From Haloechinothrix halophila YIM 93223 (GTDB taxonomy: Bacteria; Actinomycetota; Actinomycetes; Mycobacteriales; Pseudonocardiaceae): a DNA stretch of 64,000 nt. The stretch covers positions 2,399,751-2,463,750 of the forward strand of contig NZ_KI632509.1 in NCBI RefSeq assembly GCF_000504245.1, given 5' to 3'. Position numbers and translations under genes: made by a program. Shown here one piece after another: positions 52,051 through 62,283 of the stretch. Position 1 is the stretch's first letter. Every line of letters begins with the position of its first letter. The notes beneath the pieces are model-generated. The model was not told the DNA's origin. It saw nothing but the letters and a program-made list of their open reading frames with translations, and made no database searches.

Positions 52051-52564
52051 CGGGCTCACCCCGCAGCCGAGGCGCTGCGGCTTCCGGCGCGTCGATCGGC
52101 TCGCCGTCGTCCAGCTCGGCGGCGAGCCCGTCCGCCCACGTCACCAGCGAGGCGACGGCGATCCCGTGCGGCGGCTGCTCGGCGTAGGGGCCGATGTGCT
52201 CCGCGCCGCGCCGCAGCAGCCGCGCGCCGCCGACCAGATTGCCGCGCGCCGCGTGGGTGAGTCCGACAGCGAGCTGCGCCAGTCCCTTCCAGAGAGCGCG
52301 CTCCTCGTCGTGCTCGGTCGACTTCCACGCGTCCTCGAACACCTCGTGCGCGTGAAATGGCTTACCGTCGTCCAGCAATTGCTGGGCTTCGTCAATAGTG
52401 CGGGCGGGCGAGCGCGTTACGCCTTCAGGCTGGCGCTCGACTCCGGGGGTGCCGTAGGGCAGTGGCCTGCCCAAACCGTCCCGTGGCCTGGCGTTTCGTG
52501 CCCTGCCCTCGTCATCGCGATCGCGGTCGCGCGGGTCGTGCTGTGACTGTTTGGTGCTTCTCAT
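52043..52564 (-). CDS. DUF309-family protein
   Basis: 173 residues. The first 55 are charged and disordered. The rest matches DUF309: HAHEVFEDAWKSTEHDEERALWKGLAQLAVGLTHAARGN and GARLLRRGAEHI. The conserved His-x-x-His/Glu and Trp suggest a binding pocket, but the function is unknown. ATG 52564 has GGAAG upstream. It is divergent from the phosphotransferase gene across 32 bases. Confidence 0.85.
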   Translation of the reverse strand: MRSTKQSQHDPRDRDRDDEGRARNARPRDGLGRPLPYGTPGVERQPEGVTRSPARTIDEAQQLLDDGKPFHAHEVFEDAWKSTEHDEERALWKGLAQLAVGLTHAARGNLVGGARLLRRGAEHIGPYAEQPPHGIAVASLVTWADGLAAELDDGEPIDAPEAAAPRLRGEPAR

Positions 52565-52596
52565 CGCGACTTCCACGCTAGTAGGCTCCCCAGCTG

Positions 52597-53781
52597 ATGC
52601 ACGTGGACACCTCCGCACACGACGACGAACGGGTCGACGGCGAATCGCACGACAACGCTCTTGCCGCAGCGCTGGACGCTGCCGAGCTGGCGTTGGCCAA
52701 CCGGTTCGGCTCGGCCATCACGTTGTCCAAACCAGAAGACCTCGCTGGCAGCGGGCCTGCCGTCGTCGTGCGCGCCACCGTGGCGTCCTCGCCGTTCTCG
52801 CTGCCACGCACGCTGGTGATCAAACACTACCCGCAACCGGACGACGAGGCGAGCGATCCGTTCGCGGCTGAGGCGGTCAGCTACCAGCTGTTCACCGCAC
52901 TGACCTCGGAAGACCGGATGTGCCCCGAGCTGCTCGGCCACGACGTCACACACCGGGTGCTCGTGCTGTCCGACCTGGGCAGCGCGCCGACGCTCGCCGA
53001 CAAGCTGCGTACCGGTGACGCCAGGTCCGCTGAGGGCACGCTGCTGTCGTGGGCGCGGGCGCTGGGCAGGATGCACGCCACGACGGCGCACCGGGAGGCG
53101 GATTTCAACGCGCTGCTGCGCCGGTTCGGCGGGCAGCCTGCCCGTGAGGACACCGAGGCGGCCGACGCCGCCGACCAGCTGCCCGGTGTGCTGGCGGACG
53201 TGCTCGGCGTCGAGACGCCCGATGCGGTCGCCGAACAGGTGACGGTGGCGTCGCGGCGGCTCAACGACGGCGAGTACCGGGCGTTCTCCCCGGTGGATCT
53301 CGCCCCTGAGAACAACCTCGTCACCAGCGACGGGGTGCAATTCCTCGACTTCGAGCACGGCAGGGTGCGCAACGCCATGATCGACGTCGCGCACCTGCGG
53401 GTGCCGTTCGCATTCTGGCGCGGCGCGCTCGCACTCCCAGCCGGGATGAGCGAGGCGATGATCGCCGCGTGGCGCGCCGAGGTGATCGGAATCTGGCCGC
53501 GGCTCGCCGACGACGACGAGTTCACCGGCGCGCTACTGGACAGCCACATCGCGTGCGTGTGGACGCAGACCGCGCGGGAGCTGTCCGGCCTCGGCGACGC
53601 GAACGACACCGGCTCGACCAGCAGGGCGGCGGCGCTGGAGTCCTGGTGGCGCGAGCTGGCCGCACGAGCGGAGCAGCTGCACGCCGACCAGATCGCCGAG
53701 CACGCCGCCAGCGTCGCAGCGGCGATCGAGCAGCGCTTCGGCCCCGGCCTCGAGCTCGCGTTGTATCCGGCGTTCCGGTAG
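52597..53781 (+). CDS. Phosphotransferase-like (APH fold) protein
   Basis: 394 residues of the aminoglycoside phosphotransferase/kinase-like fold. The nucleotide-binding Lys is in LVIKHYPQ; the catalytic loop reads SPVDLAPENNLV with Asp and Asn but no leading His; the metal Asp is in QFLDFEHG. HGDxxxxN is therefore partly degenerate, as in many small-molecule kinases. Substrate unknown. ATG 52597 lies directly after the divergent DUF309 start. RarA follows after 36 bases. Confidence 0.72.
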   Translation: MHVDTSAHDDERVDGESHDNALAAALDAAELALANRFGSAITLSKPEDLAGSGPAVVVRATVASSPFSLPRTLVIKHYPQPDDEASDPFAAEAVSYQLFTALTSEDRMCPELLGHDVTHRVLVLSDLGSAPTLADKLRTGDARSAEGTLLSWARALGRMHATTAHREADFNALLRRFGGQPAREDTEAADAADQLPGVLADVLGVETPDAVAEQVTVASRRLNDGEYRAFSPVDLAPENNLVTSDGVQFLDFEHGRVRNAMIDVAHLRVPFAFWRGALALPAGMSEAMIAAWRAEVIGIWPRLADDDEFTGALLDSHIACVWTQTARELSGLGDANDTGSTSRAAALESWWRELAARAEQLHADQIAEHAASVAAAIEQRFGPGLELALYPAFR

Positions 53782-53817
53782 CTCATCGTGTCGGTGCCAC
53801 GCGGTAGCGTGTGAGCC

Positions 53818-55230
53818 GTGCAGGACGAACTGTTCACCGTCAACCGGGACGTGCGTGACAACGGCGAACACCAGCACGCCACAGACGATGCCCCCGACCC
53901 CGCCGCGCCGCTCGCGGTGCGGATGCGCCCACGCAGCCTCGACGACGTCGTCGGCCAGGCACACCTGCTCGGCGAGGGCGCGCCGCTGCGCAGGCTGGTG
54001 GAGGGCGCCGCGCCCGCCTCGGTGATCCTGTTCGGCCCACCGGGCACCGGCAAGACCACGCTGGCCTACCTGATGGCGGGTGCGACCGGACGCAGATTCA
54101 TCGCGCTGTCGGCGTTGTCCTCCGGGGTCAAGGAGGTGCGCGGCGTGATCGACGCCGCCCGCCGCAGGCGCTCGCATGCCGCCGAGGACACCGTGTTGTT
54201 CATCGACGAGGTGCATCGGTTCTCCAAGACCCAGCAGGACGCCCTGCTCAGCGCGGTGGAGGACCGAACGGTGCTGCTGGTGGCCGCGACCACGGAGAAC
54301 CCGTCGTTCTCGGTGGTGTCGCCGCTGCTGTCACGCTCGCTGGTGCTGCAACTGCGCTCGCTCACCGACGACGACATCAGCGAGGTCATCACCCGCGCGC
54401 TGACCGACGAACGGGGCCTCGGCGGCGCGTACGACCTCGACGACGACGCCCGCGCCCACCTGGTGCGGCTGGCGGGCGGCGACGCGCGGCGGGCGCTGAC
54501 CGCGCTGGAAGCCGCCGCCGACGCCATGACCCCAGACGACACCGACGGCACCGCGGACACCCCAGGCGATACGTCCGGCGAGACCGGCGCGCGGCCGAGT
54601 ATCTCGCTGGCCACGGTGGAGGCCACCGTCGACAAGGCCGCGGTGCGCTACGACCGGGACGGCGACCAGCACTACGACGTCATCAGCGCGTTCATCAAGT
54701 CGATCAGGGGTTCGGACGTCGACGCCGCGCTGCACTACCTGGCGCGCATGGTCGAGGCGGGGGAGGACCCGCGGTTCATCGCGCGCAGACTGGTGGTGCA
54801 CGCCAGCGAGGACATCGGTATGGCCGATCCCACCGCACTGCAGGCAGCGGTGGCCGCCGCGAACGCGGTGCAGTTCATCGGCATGCCGGAGGGCAGGCTC
54901 GCGCTGGCACAGGCCACGGTGCACCTGGCGACCGCGCCGAAGTCCAACGCGGTGATCAGCGGCATCGACGCAGCGCTGGCCGACGTACGGGCGGGCAAGG
55001 CGGGCACCGTGCCGTCACACCTGCGCGACGGGCACTACACCGGGGCGAAGCGGCTGGGCAACGCGCAGGGCTACGCGTACCCGCACAGCGTCGCCGAAGG
55101 TGTGCTGGCGCAGCAGTATCCGCCCGACGAGTTGGTCGGCACGGATTACTACCATCCGACCGATCGGGGCGCGGAGCGCGTGCTCGCCGAGCGGGTCCCG
55201 AAGCTGCGGACGGCCGTGCGCGGGGAGTAA
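53818..55230 (+). CDS. rarA: Replication-associated recombination protein RarA (MgsA/WRNIP1 family)
   Basis: 470 residues. AAA+ ATPase with [15 protein letters not shown], Walker [12 protein letters not shown], Walker [19 protein letters not shown], sensor 1 ATTENPSF, then the RarA-specific C-terminal domain ([39 protein letters not shown]). It acts at stalled forks and clamp loading sites. GTG 53818 starts without a clear Shine-Dalgarno, with TAGCGT near -14, so it may be leaderless. The region 160-210 has a Thr/Asp/Gly-rich insert. Confidence 0.94.
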   Translation: MQDELFTVNRDVRDNGEHQHATDDAPDPAAPLAVRMRPRSLDDVVGQAHLLGEGAPLRRLVEGAAPASVILFGPPGTGKTTLAYLMAGATGRRFIALSALSSGVKEVRGVIDAARRRRSHAAEDTVLFIDEVHRFSKTQQDALLSAVEDRTVLLVAATTENPSFSVVSPLLSRSLVLQLRSLTDDDISEVITRALTDERGLGGAYDLDDDARAHLVRLAGGDARRALTALEAAADAMTPDDTDGTADTPGDTSGETGARPSISLATVEATVDKAAVRYDRDGDQHYDVISAFIKSIRGSDVDAALHYLARMVEAGEDPRFIARRLVVHASEDIGMADPTALQAAVAAANAVQFIGMPEGRLALAQATVHLATAPKSNAVISGIDAALADVRAGKAGTVPSHLRDGHYTGAKRLGNAQGYAYPHSVAEGVLAQQYPPDELVGTDYYHPTDRGAERVLAERVPKLRTAVRGE

Positions 55231-55349
55231 CCGCGACCTGACCCATCACTGGGATTCGCCGCCCAGCTCAGCGGCGGGTCACTCCATCGGCCGAGGGCAG
55301 CGCGCGGTAGCCTGACGAACGTTCCGGCACGTCAGATGGAGGAGGCCCC

Positions 55350-55757
55350 GTGTCGCCAGGGCACATCGCAGCGCTCGTTGCAGCAGGAGCATTCGTGCTG
55401 TTGGTCATCCTGCTCGCGATACCCCTGGTCAAGCTCGGCCGTACACTGGACGAGACCACTGTGGCGATCCGCAAGGCGCACGAGCGCGGCGACCCGCTGC
55501 TGATCGGCGCGAACGACACCATCACCCACGTCAACACCCAGCTGGAGCGGGTGGACGGCGTCACGGCCAACGTGCAGCAGGTGTCGAGCAACGCATCGGC
55601 GTTGTCGTCGGTGTTCACCGCGACCCTCGGCGGCCCACTGGTGAAGACGGCGGCGTTCTCCTATGGCGTGAGCAAGGCGATCAAGGCACGCAAGCAGGCC
55701 AAGGCGGGTGAGGTCGGCAAGCACGCCCGCCGGACGAGGAAACGAGGCAGGAAGTGA
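55350..55757 (+). CDS. DUF948-family membrane protein
   Basis: 135 residues: one N-terminal helix (about 7-28, IAALVAAGAFVLLVILLAIPL), then KLGRTLDETTVAIRKAHE and NTQLERVDGVTANVQQVSSNASAL, a methyl-accepting-like coiled coil typical of DUF948, and a basic end. GTG 55350 has GGAGGAGG upstream. The stop overlaps the next GTG. The two genes precede alaS in other actinobacteria as well. Confidence 0.85.
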   Translation: MSPGHIAALVAAGAFVLLVILLAIPLVKLGRTLDETTVAIRKAHERGDPLLIGANDTITHVNTQLERVDGVTANVQQVSSNASALSSVFTATLGGPLVKTAAFSYGVSKAIKARKQAKAGEVGKHARRTRKRGRK

Positions 55758-56074
55758 AGCGGATGTTCTGGCTTGGCGTTGGCATCGCCGCGGGTGTGGC
55801 GCTGTCGCGTAAGGCGAGCAACACCGCTCGCCAGGCGACTCCCGCGGGGTTAGCCTCGAACCTGGGGGACGCGATGCGCGAACTCGCGAGCGCGGTCGGC
55901 GCGTTCGGCGCTGAGGTGCGCGCGGGCATGACCGAACGAGAGCAGGAGCTGCACGAGACGGTGACGCGGCAGACAGGCGTGCCGACACGGCACGTGGACG
56001 CGCCCCGGGGCAGGCATGCCTACGGCTCCGAGCGGGCGGCACGGCCGACGCGAGCGCCCCAGGCGGACGGCTGA
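55754..56074 (+). CDS. Small membrane-associated protein downstream of the DUF948 gene (DUF6167-like)
   Basis: 106 residues, with a short hydrophobic helix (MFWLGVGIAAGVALS), then amphipathic helices (ASNLGDAMRELASAVGAFGAEVRAG) and a charged tail. GTG 55754 overlaps the preceding stop, so it is translated with the DUF948 protein. The DUF6167 assignment is from memory of its place before alaS. Function unknown. Confidence 0.7.
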   Translation: MKRMFWLGVGIAAGVALSRKASNTARQATPAGLASNLGDAMRELASAVGAFGAEVRAGMTEREQELHETVTRQTGVPTRHVDAPRGRHAYGSERAARPTRAPQADG

Positions 56075-56177
56075 GCCGAGCTCGCCGCTGTCCGCCTGTC
56101 CCCGTCGCTGCTACCCACCCAGGCTGACCCGGCACGGGTCACGCCCGAGAACAGACCACAAGACACAGGACCACCAC

Positions 56178-58841
56178 GTGGAAACTCACGAGATCCGCAA
56201 TCGCTTCCTCCGCCACTTCACGTCGGCGGAGCACACCGAGGTGCCCAGCGCCTCGCTGATCCTCGACGATCCGAACCTGCTGTTCGTGAACGCGGGGATG
56301 GTGCAGTTCAAGCCGTACTTCCTCGGTGAGGTGCCCGCGCCGTACCCGCGCGCGACGAGTGTGCAGAAGTGCGTGCGCACCGGCGACATCGACGAGGTAG
56401 GCAAGACCACCCGCCACAACACGTTCTTCCAGATGGCGGGCAACTTCTCGTTCGGTGACTACTTCAAGGAAGGCGCGATCACCTACGCCTGGGACCTGGT
56501 CACCAAGTCGCAGGCCGACGGCGGTTACGGCTTCGACCCCGGCCGCATCTGGGTCACCGTGTTCGAGCACGACGCCGAGGCGGCCGCGCTCTGGAGCAAG
56601 CTCACCGACATCCCGCCGGAGCGCATCCAGTACCGCAACGCCGAGGACAACTACTGGGACATGGGCGTGCCCGGTCCCGGCGGTCCGTGCTCGGAGATCT
56701 ACTACGACCGCGGCCCCGAGTACGGCCGCGACGGTGGTCCCGTCGTCGACGAGGACCGCTTCCTCGAGATATGGAACCTGGTGTTCATGCAGGACATCAG
56801 GGGCGAGGACCCGCCGAAGAAGGGCTTCCCGCCGATCGGGGAGCTGCCGAAGAAGAACATCGACACCGGCATGGGCGTCGAGCGGGTCGCCTACCTGCTG
56901 CAGGGCGTGTCGAACGTCTACGAGACCGACCTGGTGCGCCCCGTCATCGCCAAGGCCGAGGAAATCTCCGGCCGCAGCTACGGCGACAACCACCCGGACG
57001 ACGTCCGGTTCCGCGTCATCGCCGACCATGCCCGCTCCGGCGCCATGCTCATCGGCGACGGCGTCACGCCCGGCAACGAGGCGCGCGGCTACGTGCTGCG
57101 TCGGCTGCTGCGGCGCATCGTGCGCTCGGTGCGGCTGCTCGGCGTGCAGGAGCCGGTGCTGCCGGAGTTCGCCGCCGTCGTCCGCGACGCCATGGCCCCG
57201 TCCTACCCGGAGATCGCCCGCGACTTCGAGCGCATCAACGACGTCATGGCGCAGGAGGAGGAGACCTTCCTCGCTACGCTGACCACCGGCTCGAAGATCT
57301 TCGACATCGCCGCCGAGAAGGCCAAGCAGGCAGGCAGCTCGATCTTGGCAGGCGACAAGGCGTTCCAGCTCCACGACACCTACGGGTTCCCGATCGACCT
57401 GACGCTGGAGATGGCCGCCGAACAAGGCCTCGAGGTCGACGAGGACGGCTTCCGCTCGCTGATGGAGCAGCAGCGGGAGCGCGCCAAGGCCGACGCGGCG
57501 ACGCAGAAGACCGGCCACGCCGACCTGTCGGCCTACCGTGACCTGCTTGAGCGGCACGGCGAGACACAGTTCCTCGGCTACACCGACCTGCAGGCCACCG
57601 CGAAGGTGCTCGGGCTGCTGCACGACGGGCAGTCGGTCGCCAGCGTCCGCGAGGGCCAGAAGGCCGAACTGGTGCTGGACCGCACCCCGTTCTACGCCGA
57701 AAGCGGTGGCCAGATCGCCGACACCGGCGTGCTGATCGGCTCATCCGGCGAGGCCAAGGTGCTCGACGTGCAGAAGAACGTGCCTGGCCTGTTCGTGCAC
57801 ACCGTCGAAGTCATCGGCGGTGAGATCGGATTGGACACCGAGGTCACGGGATCGGTCGACGAGGCCCGCCGGATGTCGATCCAGCGCTCGCACTCCGCGA
57901 CCCACCTCGTCCACGCCGCCGTGCGTGGCGCGTACGGCAGGCGTGCGGCACAGGCGGGGTCGCTGAACTCGCCGGGCAGGATGCGGTTCGATTTCACCTC
58001 ACCGAAGTCGGTCTCGGCCGACGTGCTCACCGCCGTCGAGGAAGAGGTCAACGAGTACCTCGTCAACGACGTCGAGGTGCAGTCCTACACGACGTCGATG
58101 GACAAGGCGCTCGAGATGGGCGCGGTCGCGCTGTTCGGCGAGAAGTACGGCAACAACGTCCGCGTGGTCGACATGGGCGAGTACTCCCGCGAGCTGTGCG
58201 GCGGCACCCACGTCGAGCGCATCGGCCAGCTCGGACTGGTGAAGCTGGTCAGCGACTCGTCCATCGGCTCAGGCGTGCACCGCGTCGAGGCACTGGTCGG
58301 TAAGGACGCGTTGCAGTACGTCCGCAAGGAACAGCTGCTCGTTTCGCAACTGGCTGGCACGTTCAAGGTGCCGACCGAGCAGCTGCCGGAGCGCATCGAG
58401 GACGTCCTCAAGCGGCTTCGCGACGCCGAGAAGGAGATCGAGACGCTGCGCACCCAGCAGGTGTTGGGCTCGGCGGGCGAACTGGCTGGGCAGGCCCGCG
58501 ACGTCGACGGCATCTCACTGGTCGCGGCCAAGGTCGCCGAAGGCATCGACGCGGGCGGGCTGCGCAAGCTCACCGGCGAGGTGCGCAACCGGCTCGGCTC
58601 CCGGCCCGGCATCGTGGCGCTGTTCTCGCCGAGCGAGGAGAAGGTCAGCTTCGCCGTCGCCACGACGGCGGAAGCCCGCGACAAGGGCTTCGCCGCTGGC
58701 AAGCTCGTTCCCGGCTTCGCCGAGGCGATCGGCGGCAGGGGCGGCGGCAAGCCGGACCTCGCGCAGGGCGGTGGCACCAACCCCGCTGGCATCGAGCAGG
58801 CGATCCACGCGGTCGAGGCGACCATCAGGGATGCGGCGTGA
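56178..58841 (+). CDS. alaS: Alanyl-tRNA synthetase
   Basis: 887 residues, normal length. Order: class II core (FLRHFTSAEHTEVPSASLI, NAGMVQFKPYFLG, RHNTFFQMAGNFSFGDYFKE), editing domain with HSATHLVHAAVR and CGGTHVERIG zinc motifs, and the C-terminal C-Ala domain (GRGGGKPDLAQGGG). GTG 56178 is used with AGGA upstream; ATG 56016 would add a stretch overlapping the preceding gene. It charges and proofreads tRNA-Ala. It precedes ruvX as in mycobacteria. Confidence 0.97.
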   Translation: METHEIRNRFLRHFTSAEHTEVPSASLILDDPNLLFVNAGMVQFKPYFLGEVPAPYPRATSVQKCVRTGDIDEVGKTTRHNTFFQMAGNFSFGDYFKEGAITYAWDLVTKSQADGGYGFDPGRIWVTVFEHDAEAAALWSKLTDIPPERIQYRNAEDNYWDMGVPGPGGPCSEIYYDRGPEYGRDGGPVVDEDRFLEIWNLVFMQDIRGEDPPKKGFPPIGELPKKNIDTGMGVERVAYLLQGVSNVYETDLVRPVIAKAEEISGRSYGDNHPDDVRFRVIADHARSGAMLIGDGVTPGNEARGYVLRRLLRRIVRSVRLLGVQEPVLPEFAAVVRDAMAPSYPEIARDFERINDVMAQEEETFLATLTTGSKIFDIAAEKAKQAGSSILAGDKAFQLHDTYGFPIDLTLEMAAEQGLEVDEDGFRSLMEQQRERAKADAATQKTGHADLSAYRDLLERHGETQFLGYTDLQATAKVLGLLHDGQSVASVREGQKAELVLDRTPFYAESGGQIADTGVLIGSSGEAKVLDVQKNVPGLFVHTVEVIGGEIGLDTEVTGSVDEARRMSIQRSHSATHLVHAAVRGAYGRRAAQAGSLNSPGRMRFDFTSPKSVSADVLTAVEEEVNEYLVNDVEVQSYTTSMDKALEMGAVALFGEKYGNNVRVVDMGEYSRELCGGTHVERIGQLGLVKLVSDSSIGSGVHRVEALVGKDALQYVRKEQLLVSQLAGTFKVPTEQLPERIEDVLKRLRDAEKEIETLRTQQVLGSAGELAGQARDVDGISLVAAKVAEGIDAGGLRKLTGEVRNRLGSRPGIVALFSPSEEKVSFAVATTAEARDKGFAAGKLVPGFAEAIGGRGGGKPDLAQGGGTNPAGIEQAIHAVEATIRDAA

Positions 58842-58866
58842 CTGAAGCCCGGTTCCGTGCGCGCGT

Positions 58867-59367
58867 ATGAGCAGGCGCCCCGACACCCCAGGAGCGGACG
58901 ACCCCGGTAGCGGACGTCGGTTGGCCGTCGACGTCGGATCGGTGCGAGTGGGTATCGCGCTGAGTGATCCTTCGCCTATGCTTGCCACACCGCTTGTGAC
59001 TCTTGCGCGTGATATAGACGCGGATAGTGACATCGAGCAGGTAGTGCGGCTCGTGGCTGAGCACGACGTGGTCGAGGTGATCGTGGGGTTGCCCCGGACG
59101 TTGCGGAATCGGCACGGTGCGGCGGCGGAGACCGCTGTCGGCTACGCGGACCGGCTACGCGAACGGCTGGGCGCGGTCTCGGTGCGGCTCGCGGACGAGC
59201 GGTTGAGCACGGTAAGCGCGACCAAGATGTTGTCTGATAGGGGTGTCAAAGGTCGTAAGCAACGCGCTGTCGTCGATCAAGCGGCCGCGGTCGAGATTCT
59301 GCAAGGGTGGTTGGATGCACGCGCCTCACGGCGTCGGACGAGTGAACCCGGTACGGAAGGTTCTTAA
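58867..59367 (+). CDS. ruvX: Pre-16S rRNA nuclease / Holliday junction resolvase-like YqgF
   Basis: 166 residues with an RNase H fold. Catalytic Asp in LAVDVGSVRVGIALSD, a second in IVGLPRTL(R) and DERLST, and a C-terminal DQAAAVEILQGWLD. YqgF matures the 5' end of 16S rRNA in E. coli. It starts 25 bases after alaS, and mltG follows at once. Confidence 0.93.
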   Translation: MSRRPDTPGADDPGSGRRLAVDVGSVRVGIALSDPSPMLATPLVTLARDIDADSDIEQVVRLVAEHDVVEVIVGLPRTLRNRHGAAAETAVGYADRLRERLGAVSVRLADERLSTVSATKMLSDRGVKGRKQRAVVDQAAAVEILQGWLDARASRRRTSEPGTEGS

Positions 59368-61239
59368 GTGACGGGTCCGTACCGAGGGGACGACGAGCCG
59401 GGGCGACCACCGAGGCCGCCAGGGCACCCGCCGCGACGACGTCCGATGCCGCCGCCCGGCGCCGGTCACGAGCCGGGGGTGCCCCCGCGCAGGCGCGCGG
59501 CTCCGCCGCAGCGTCCGCAAGGCGCGCCACCGGCCAGGGCACCGCGGCGCGCCGCGCCACCACCGCAGGGACGTCCTGCCGGGCCACCGCCAGGTGCACC
59601 GGAACCACCCCCACGGCCGCAGGAGCCGCCACCACGTGCGCGCCGGATGCCGGAGGAGCCGCCGGCGCGGCGGCGCAGGGCCGCGCCAGAGCCCCCGCCG
59701 GGCGACGTCCGCCCCCCGGCGCGCGAGCGCGACATCGAACGGCCGCCGCCGCGCTACTACCAGGAGGAGCCGCGCGAGCCCCGTCCTCAGTTCGAAGGCT
59801 TCGACGGCTACAGCAGTGGCTACACGGCCCGCCCCGACTACGCGAACTACCCCGATTACGGCTACGACGCCGCTGACTACGGCGCCTACGAGGCTCATGA
59901 CCGCCCGTACGGTGCTCGTGATGATGCCTATGACGGCGACTATGCCTATGACGACGAGCGCGCGGACTACGACGAGTACGCCGAGGACGCGCGTCCCGCC
60001 GAGGTCCCGCCGAGCCGCCAGGAGCGTGGCAGGCCTTCCGAGCGGTCGGGCAGGAAATCCGGGCGTGACCGGCGGCCAGCGGCGTCACGGCCACCGCGCG
60101 GACGCGGCAAGGGCGCCAGGAAACGCCGCCGGTTCTTCGGCTGGATCGCCGCCCTCAGCGTGATCGCGGGGCTCGCGGCAGCCATCTGGTTCGGCTCACA
60201 GGAACTCCTCGGCATCAACTACGACAACTATGAGGGCGCCGGCGTCGCCGACGTCGTCATCAAGGTGTCCGAAGGCGACTCGACCAGCGCCATCGCCAGC
60301 ACGCTCGCCGAGGCCGACGTCGTCGCCAGCAAGCAGGCGTTCCTGGTCGCCGCCCAGGGCAACACCGAGATCCGAGGCATCCAGCCCGGCTACTACAAGG
60401 TGCGCGCGCAGGCGTCCGGCGCCAACGCGCTGGACTCACTGCTCGACGAGCAGGCCAGGGTCGGGCATCTCCAGCTCAAGAGCGGCAGCCAACTGCACGA
60501 CGTCGAACTGGCTAACGGCAAACAATCGGTCGGTGTGTTCAGCGCGCTGTCCAAGGCATCGTGTACCAAGCTCGACGGTGAAAGCACCTGTGTGAGCGCC
60601 GAGGAGCTGCGCGAGGCCGCCGCGAACACCGACCTCGCCGCGTTGGGTGTGCCGAAGTGGCTGGCGCGGGGTGCGGGCGGCGCACCGGCCGACCGGCGGC
60701 TGGAAGGGCTCATCGCGCCCGGCCTCTACGACGTCAAACCGGGCTGGTCGGCGGAGGAACTGCTCACCGAGGTGTTGGGCACTTCGGCGTCCCGCTACGA
60801 GGCGGCTGGTCTGCCGGGCGGCGCGGAGAAGACCGGCTACAGCCCGTACGAGGTCATCGTGATGGCGTCGGTGATCGAACGTGAAGGCGTCGAAGCCGAC
60901 TTCCGCAAGATCTCGCGGGTGATCTACAACCGGCTCAAGAAGGACATGCGGCTGGAGATGGACTCCACCATCAACTACGTGCTCGACCAGCCGAATATCC
61001 GCACGTCCGGCAAGGACCGGGCGAAGGACGGGCCGTACAACACGTACCGGAACACGGGCCTGCCGCCGACGCCGATCTCGTCGCCGAGCACGGAGGCGCT
61101 GGGGGCGGCGCAGCAGCCTGCCAAAGGGTCGTGGCTCTACTTCGTCCGGTGCGAGAAGAACGGCCTGTCCTGCTTCGCGGACACCTACAAGCAGCACAGG
61201 GCCAACGTCGCGGACGCGCAGCGGCGCGGGGTCTGGTGA
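59368..61239 (+). CDS. mltG: Endolytic murein transglycosylase MltG (YceG-like)
   Basis: 623 residues. Residues 1-230 are cytoplasmic, very Pro/Arg-rich, with an acidic Tyr/Asp-rich segment (about 140-210). One membrane helix (about 255-275) leads to the external YceG domain. The catalytic Glu is in SVIEREGVEADF; IYNRLKKDMRLEMDSTINY and NTYRNTGLPPTPISSPS are signature stretches. It cuts nascent peptidoglycan. The long N-terminus is typical of actinobacteria, though this one is longer than most. GTG 59368 follows the ruvX stop directly. Confidence 0.93.
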   Translation: MTGPYRGDDEPGRPPRPPGHPPRRRPMPPPGAGHEPGVPPRRRAAPPQRPQGAPPARAPRRAAPPPQGRPAGPPPGAPEPPPRPQEPPPRARRMPEEPPARRRRAAPEPPPGDVRPPARERDIERPPPRYYQEEPREPRPQFEGFDGYSSGYTARPDYANYPDYGYDAADYGAYEAHDRPYGARDDAYDGDYAYDDERADYDEYAEDARPAEVPPSRQERGRPSERSGRKSGRDRRPAASRPPRGRGKGARKRRRFFGWIAALSVIAGLAAAIWFGSQELLGINYDNYEGAGVADVVIKVSEGDSTSAIASTLAEADVVASKQAFLVAAQGNTEIRGIQPGYYKVRAQASGANALDSLLDEQARVGHLQLKSGSQLHDVELANGKQSVGVFSALSKASCTKLDGESTCVSAEELREAAANTDLAALGVPKWLARGAGGAPADRRLEGLIAPGLYDVKPGWSAEELLTEVLGTSASRYEAAGLPGGAEKTGYSPYEVIVMASVIEREGVEADFRKISRVIYNRLKKDMRLEMDSTINYVLDQPNIRTSGKDRAKDGPYNTYRNTGLPPTPISSPSTEALGAAQQPAKGSWLYFVRCEKNGLSCFADTYKQHRANVADAQRRGVW

Positions 61240-61242
61240 GCC

Positions 61243-62100
61243 GTGACTGCCGGAACGTCCCGCAAGGCCGCCGTGCTCGGCAAGCCGGTGGCGCACTCGC
61301 TGTCGCCGGTGTTGCATCAGGCGGCCTACGACGCGCTCGGCCTGACCGGCTGGACCTACGAGCGGTGCGAGGTCGACGCAGAAGGGTTGCCGTCCTTCGT
61401 GGCCGGTCTCGGGCCGGAGTGGGCCGGGTTGTCGGTGACCATGCCGGGCAAGCGAGCGGCACTGGAGTACGCGACCGAGGCGACGTCGCGTGCGGCCGCC
61501 GTGGGAGCCGCGAACACGCTGGTGCGGATCGACGGCGGCTGGCGCGCGGACTGCACCGACGTCGCGGGCGTCGTCGGCGCGCTGCGGGCAGCGGGCGAGT
61601 TCGGTGGGGGCAGTGGCCCGGGTGTCGTGGTCGGCGCAGGAGGCACGGCCGCGGCCGCGGTGACGGCGTTCGCCGAACTCGACCTCACGGAGGTCCGCGT
61701 CGTCGCGCGCGATCCCGCCCGTGCCGAACCGACGGCCGCCGCCGCACGCGGGCTCGGCCTCACCGTCGAGGTCATCCGTTGGTCCGATGTGGACTGGCGT
61801 GCCCTCGCGGAGAAATCGGCGGCACTGGTCAGCACGGTGCCCTCAGCCGCGGTGGCCGAGCACATCGACGACCTGGTGCATGCTCCATGCCTGCTTGACG
61901 TGATCTACCACCCGTGGCCGACCCCGCTCGCGCAGGCGCGGGAGGCGAGCGGTGGTTCGCTGGCCACCGGCCTCGACATGTTGCTGCATCAGGCATTCGG
62001 CCAGGTCGAGCAGTTCACCGGGCACGCCGCACCCCGGGAGGCCATGCGCGACGCGTTGCGCACCGCCACCGGCGACATCCTGCCGCTGCCACTGGACTGA
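61243..62100 (+). CDS. aroE: Shikimate dehydrogenase
   Basis: 285 residues. SKAAVLGKPVAHSLSPVLHQAAY, the catalytic Lys in VTMPGKRAALEY, Asp in RADCTDVAGVV, and a Rossmann GAGGTAAAAV nucleotide loop. It reduces 3-dehydroshikimate with NADPH for aromatic amino acid synthesis. GTG 61243 begins 3 bases after mltG. The alaS-ruvX-mltG-aroE order is that of mycobacteria. Confidence 0.93.
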   Translation: MTAGTSRKAAVLGKPVAHSLSPVLHQAAYDALGLTGWTYERCEVDAEGLPSFVAGLGPEWAGLSVTMPGKRAALEYATEATSRAAAVGAANTLVRIDGGWRADCTDVAGVVGALRAAGEFGGGSGPGVVVGAGGTAAAAVTAFAELDLTEVRVVARDPARAEPTAAAARGLGLTVEVIRWSDVDWRALAEKSAALVSTVPSAAVAEHIDDLVHAPCLLDVIYHPWPTPLAQAREASGGSLATGLDMLLHQAFGQVEQFTGHAAPREAMRDALRTATGDILPLPLD

Positions 62101-62126
62101 GGGCCGTGGCGTGGCGGCTGCTCGAA

Positions 62127-62212
62127 GTCGATCTACTTCCTGCGGGTGAGAACCACGCCATGTCCTGTTTTGTCCGGTTCCCGTGGTCACAGCGCGCAGG
62201 AAGCTGATCAAC
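62127..62212. repeat. Inverted-repeat element R3 after aroE
   Basis: GTCGATCTACTTCCTGCG (62127-62144) pairs with CGCAGGAAGCTGATCAAC (62195-62212), 16 of 18 positions. The interior, on the opposite strand, has ACCACGGGAACCGGACAAAA, closely matching R2. It lies 26 bases after the aroE stop and ends 71 bases before the next gene. Confidence 0.85.
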
Positions 62213-62283
62213 AAAGCGGGATCAGCGCGGGCACCCACATGCCGACCAGACGACCGAACGGTAGGTCGGATAGCGTGCGAAGT

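Noticed and set aside
56139-57623. Long minus-strand reading frame opposite alaS
   Set aside because: It is a GC-skew shadow of alaS; its residues (His/Val/Arg-rich) match no family, and the plus strand is certain.
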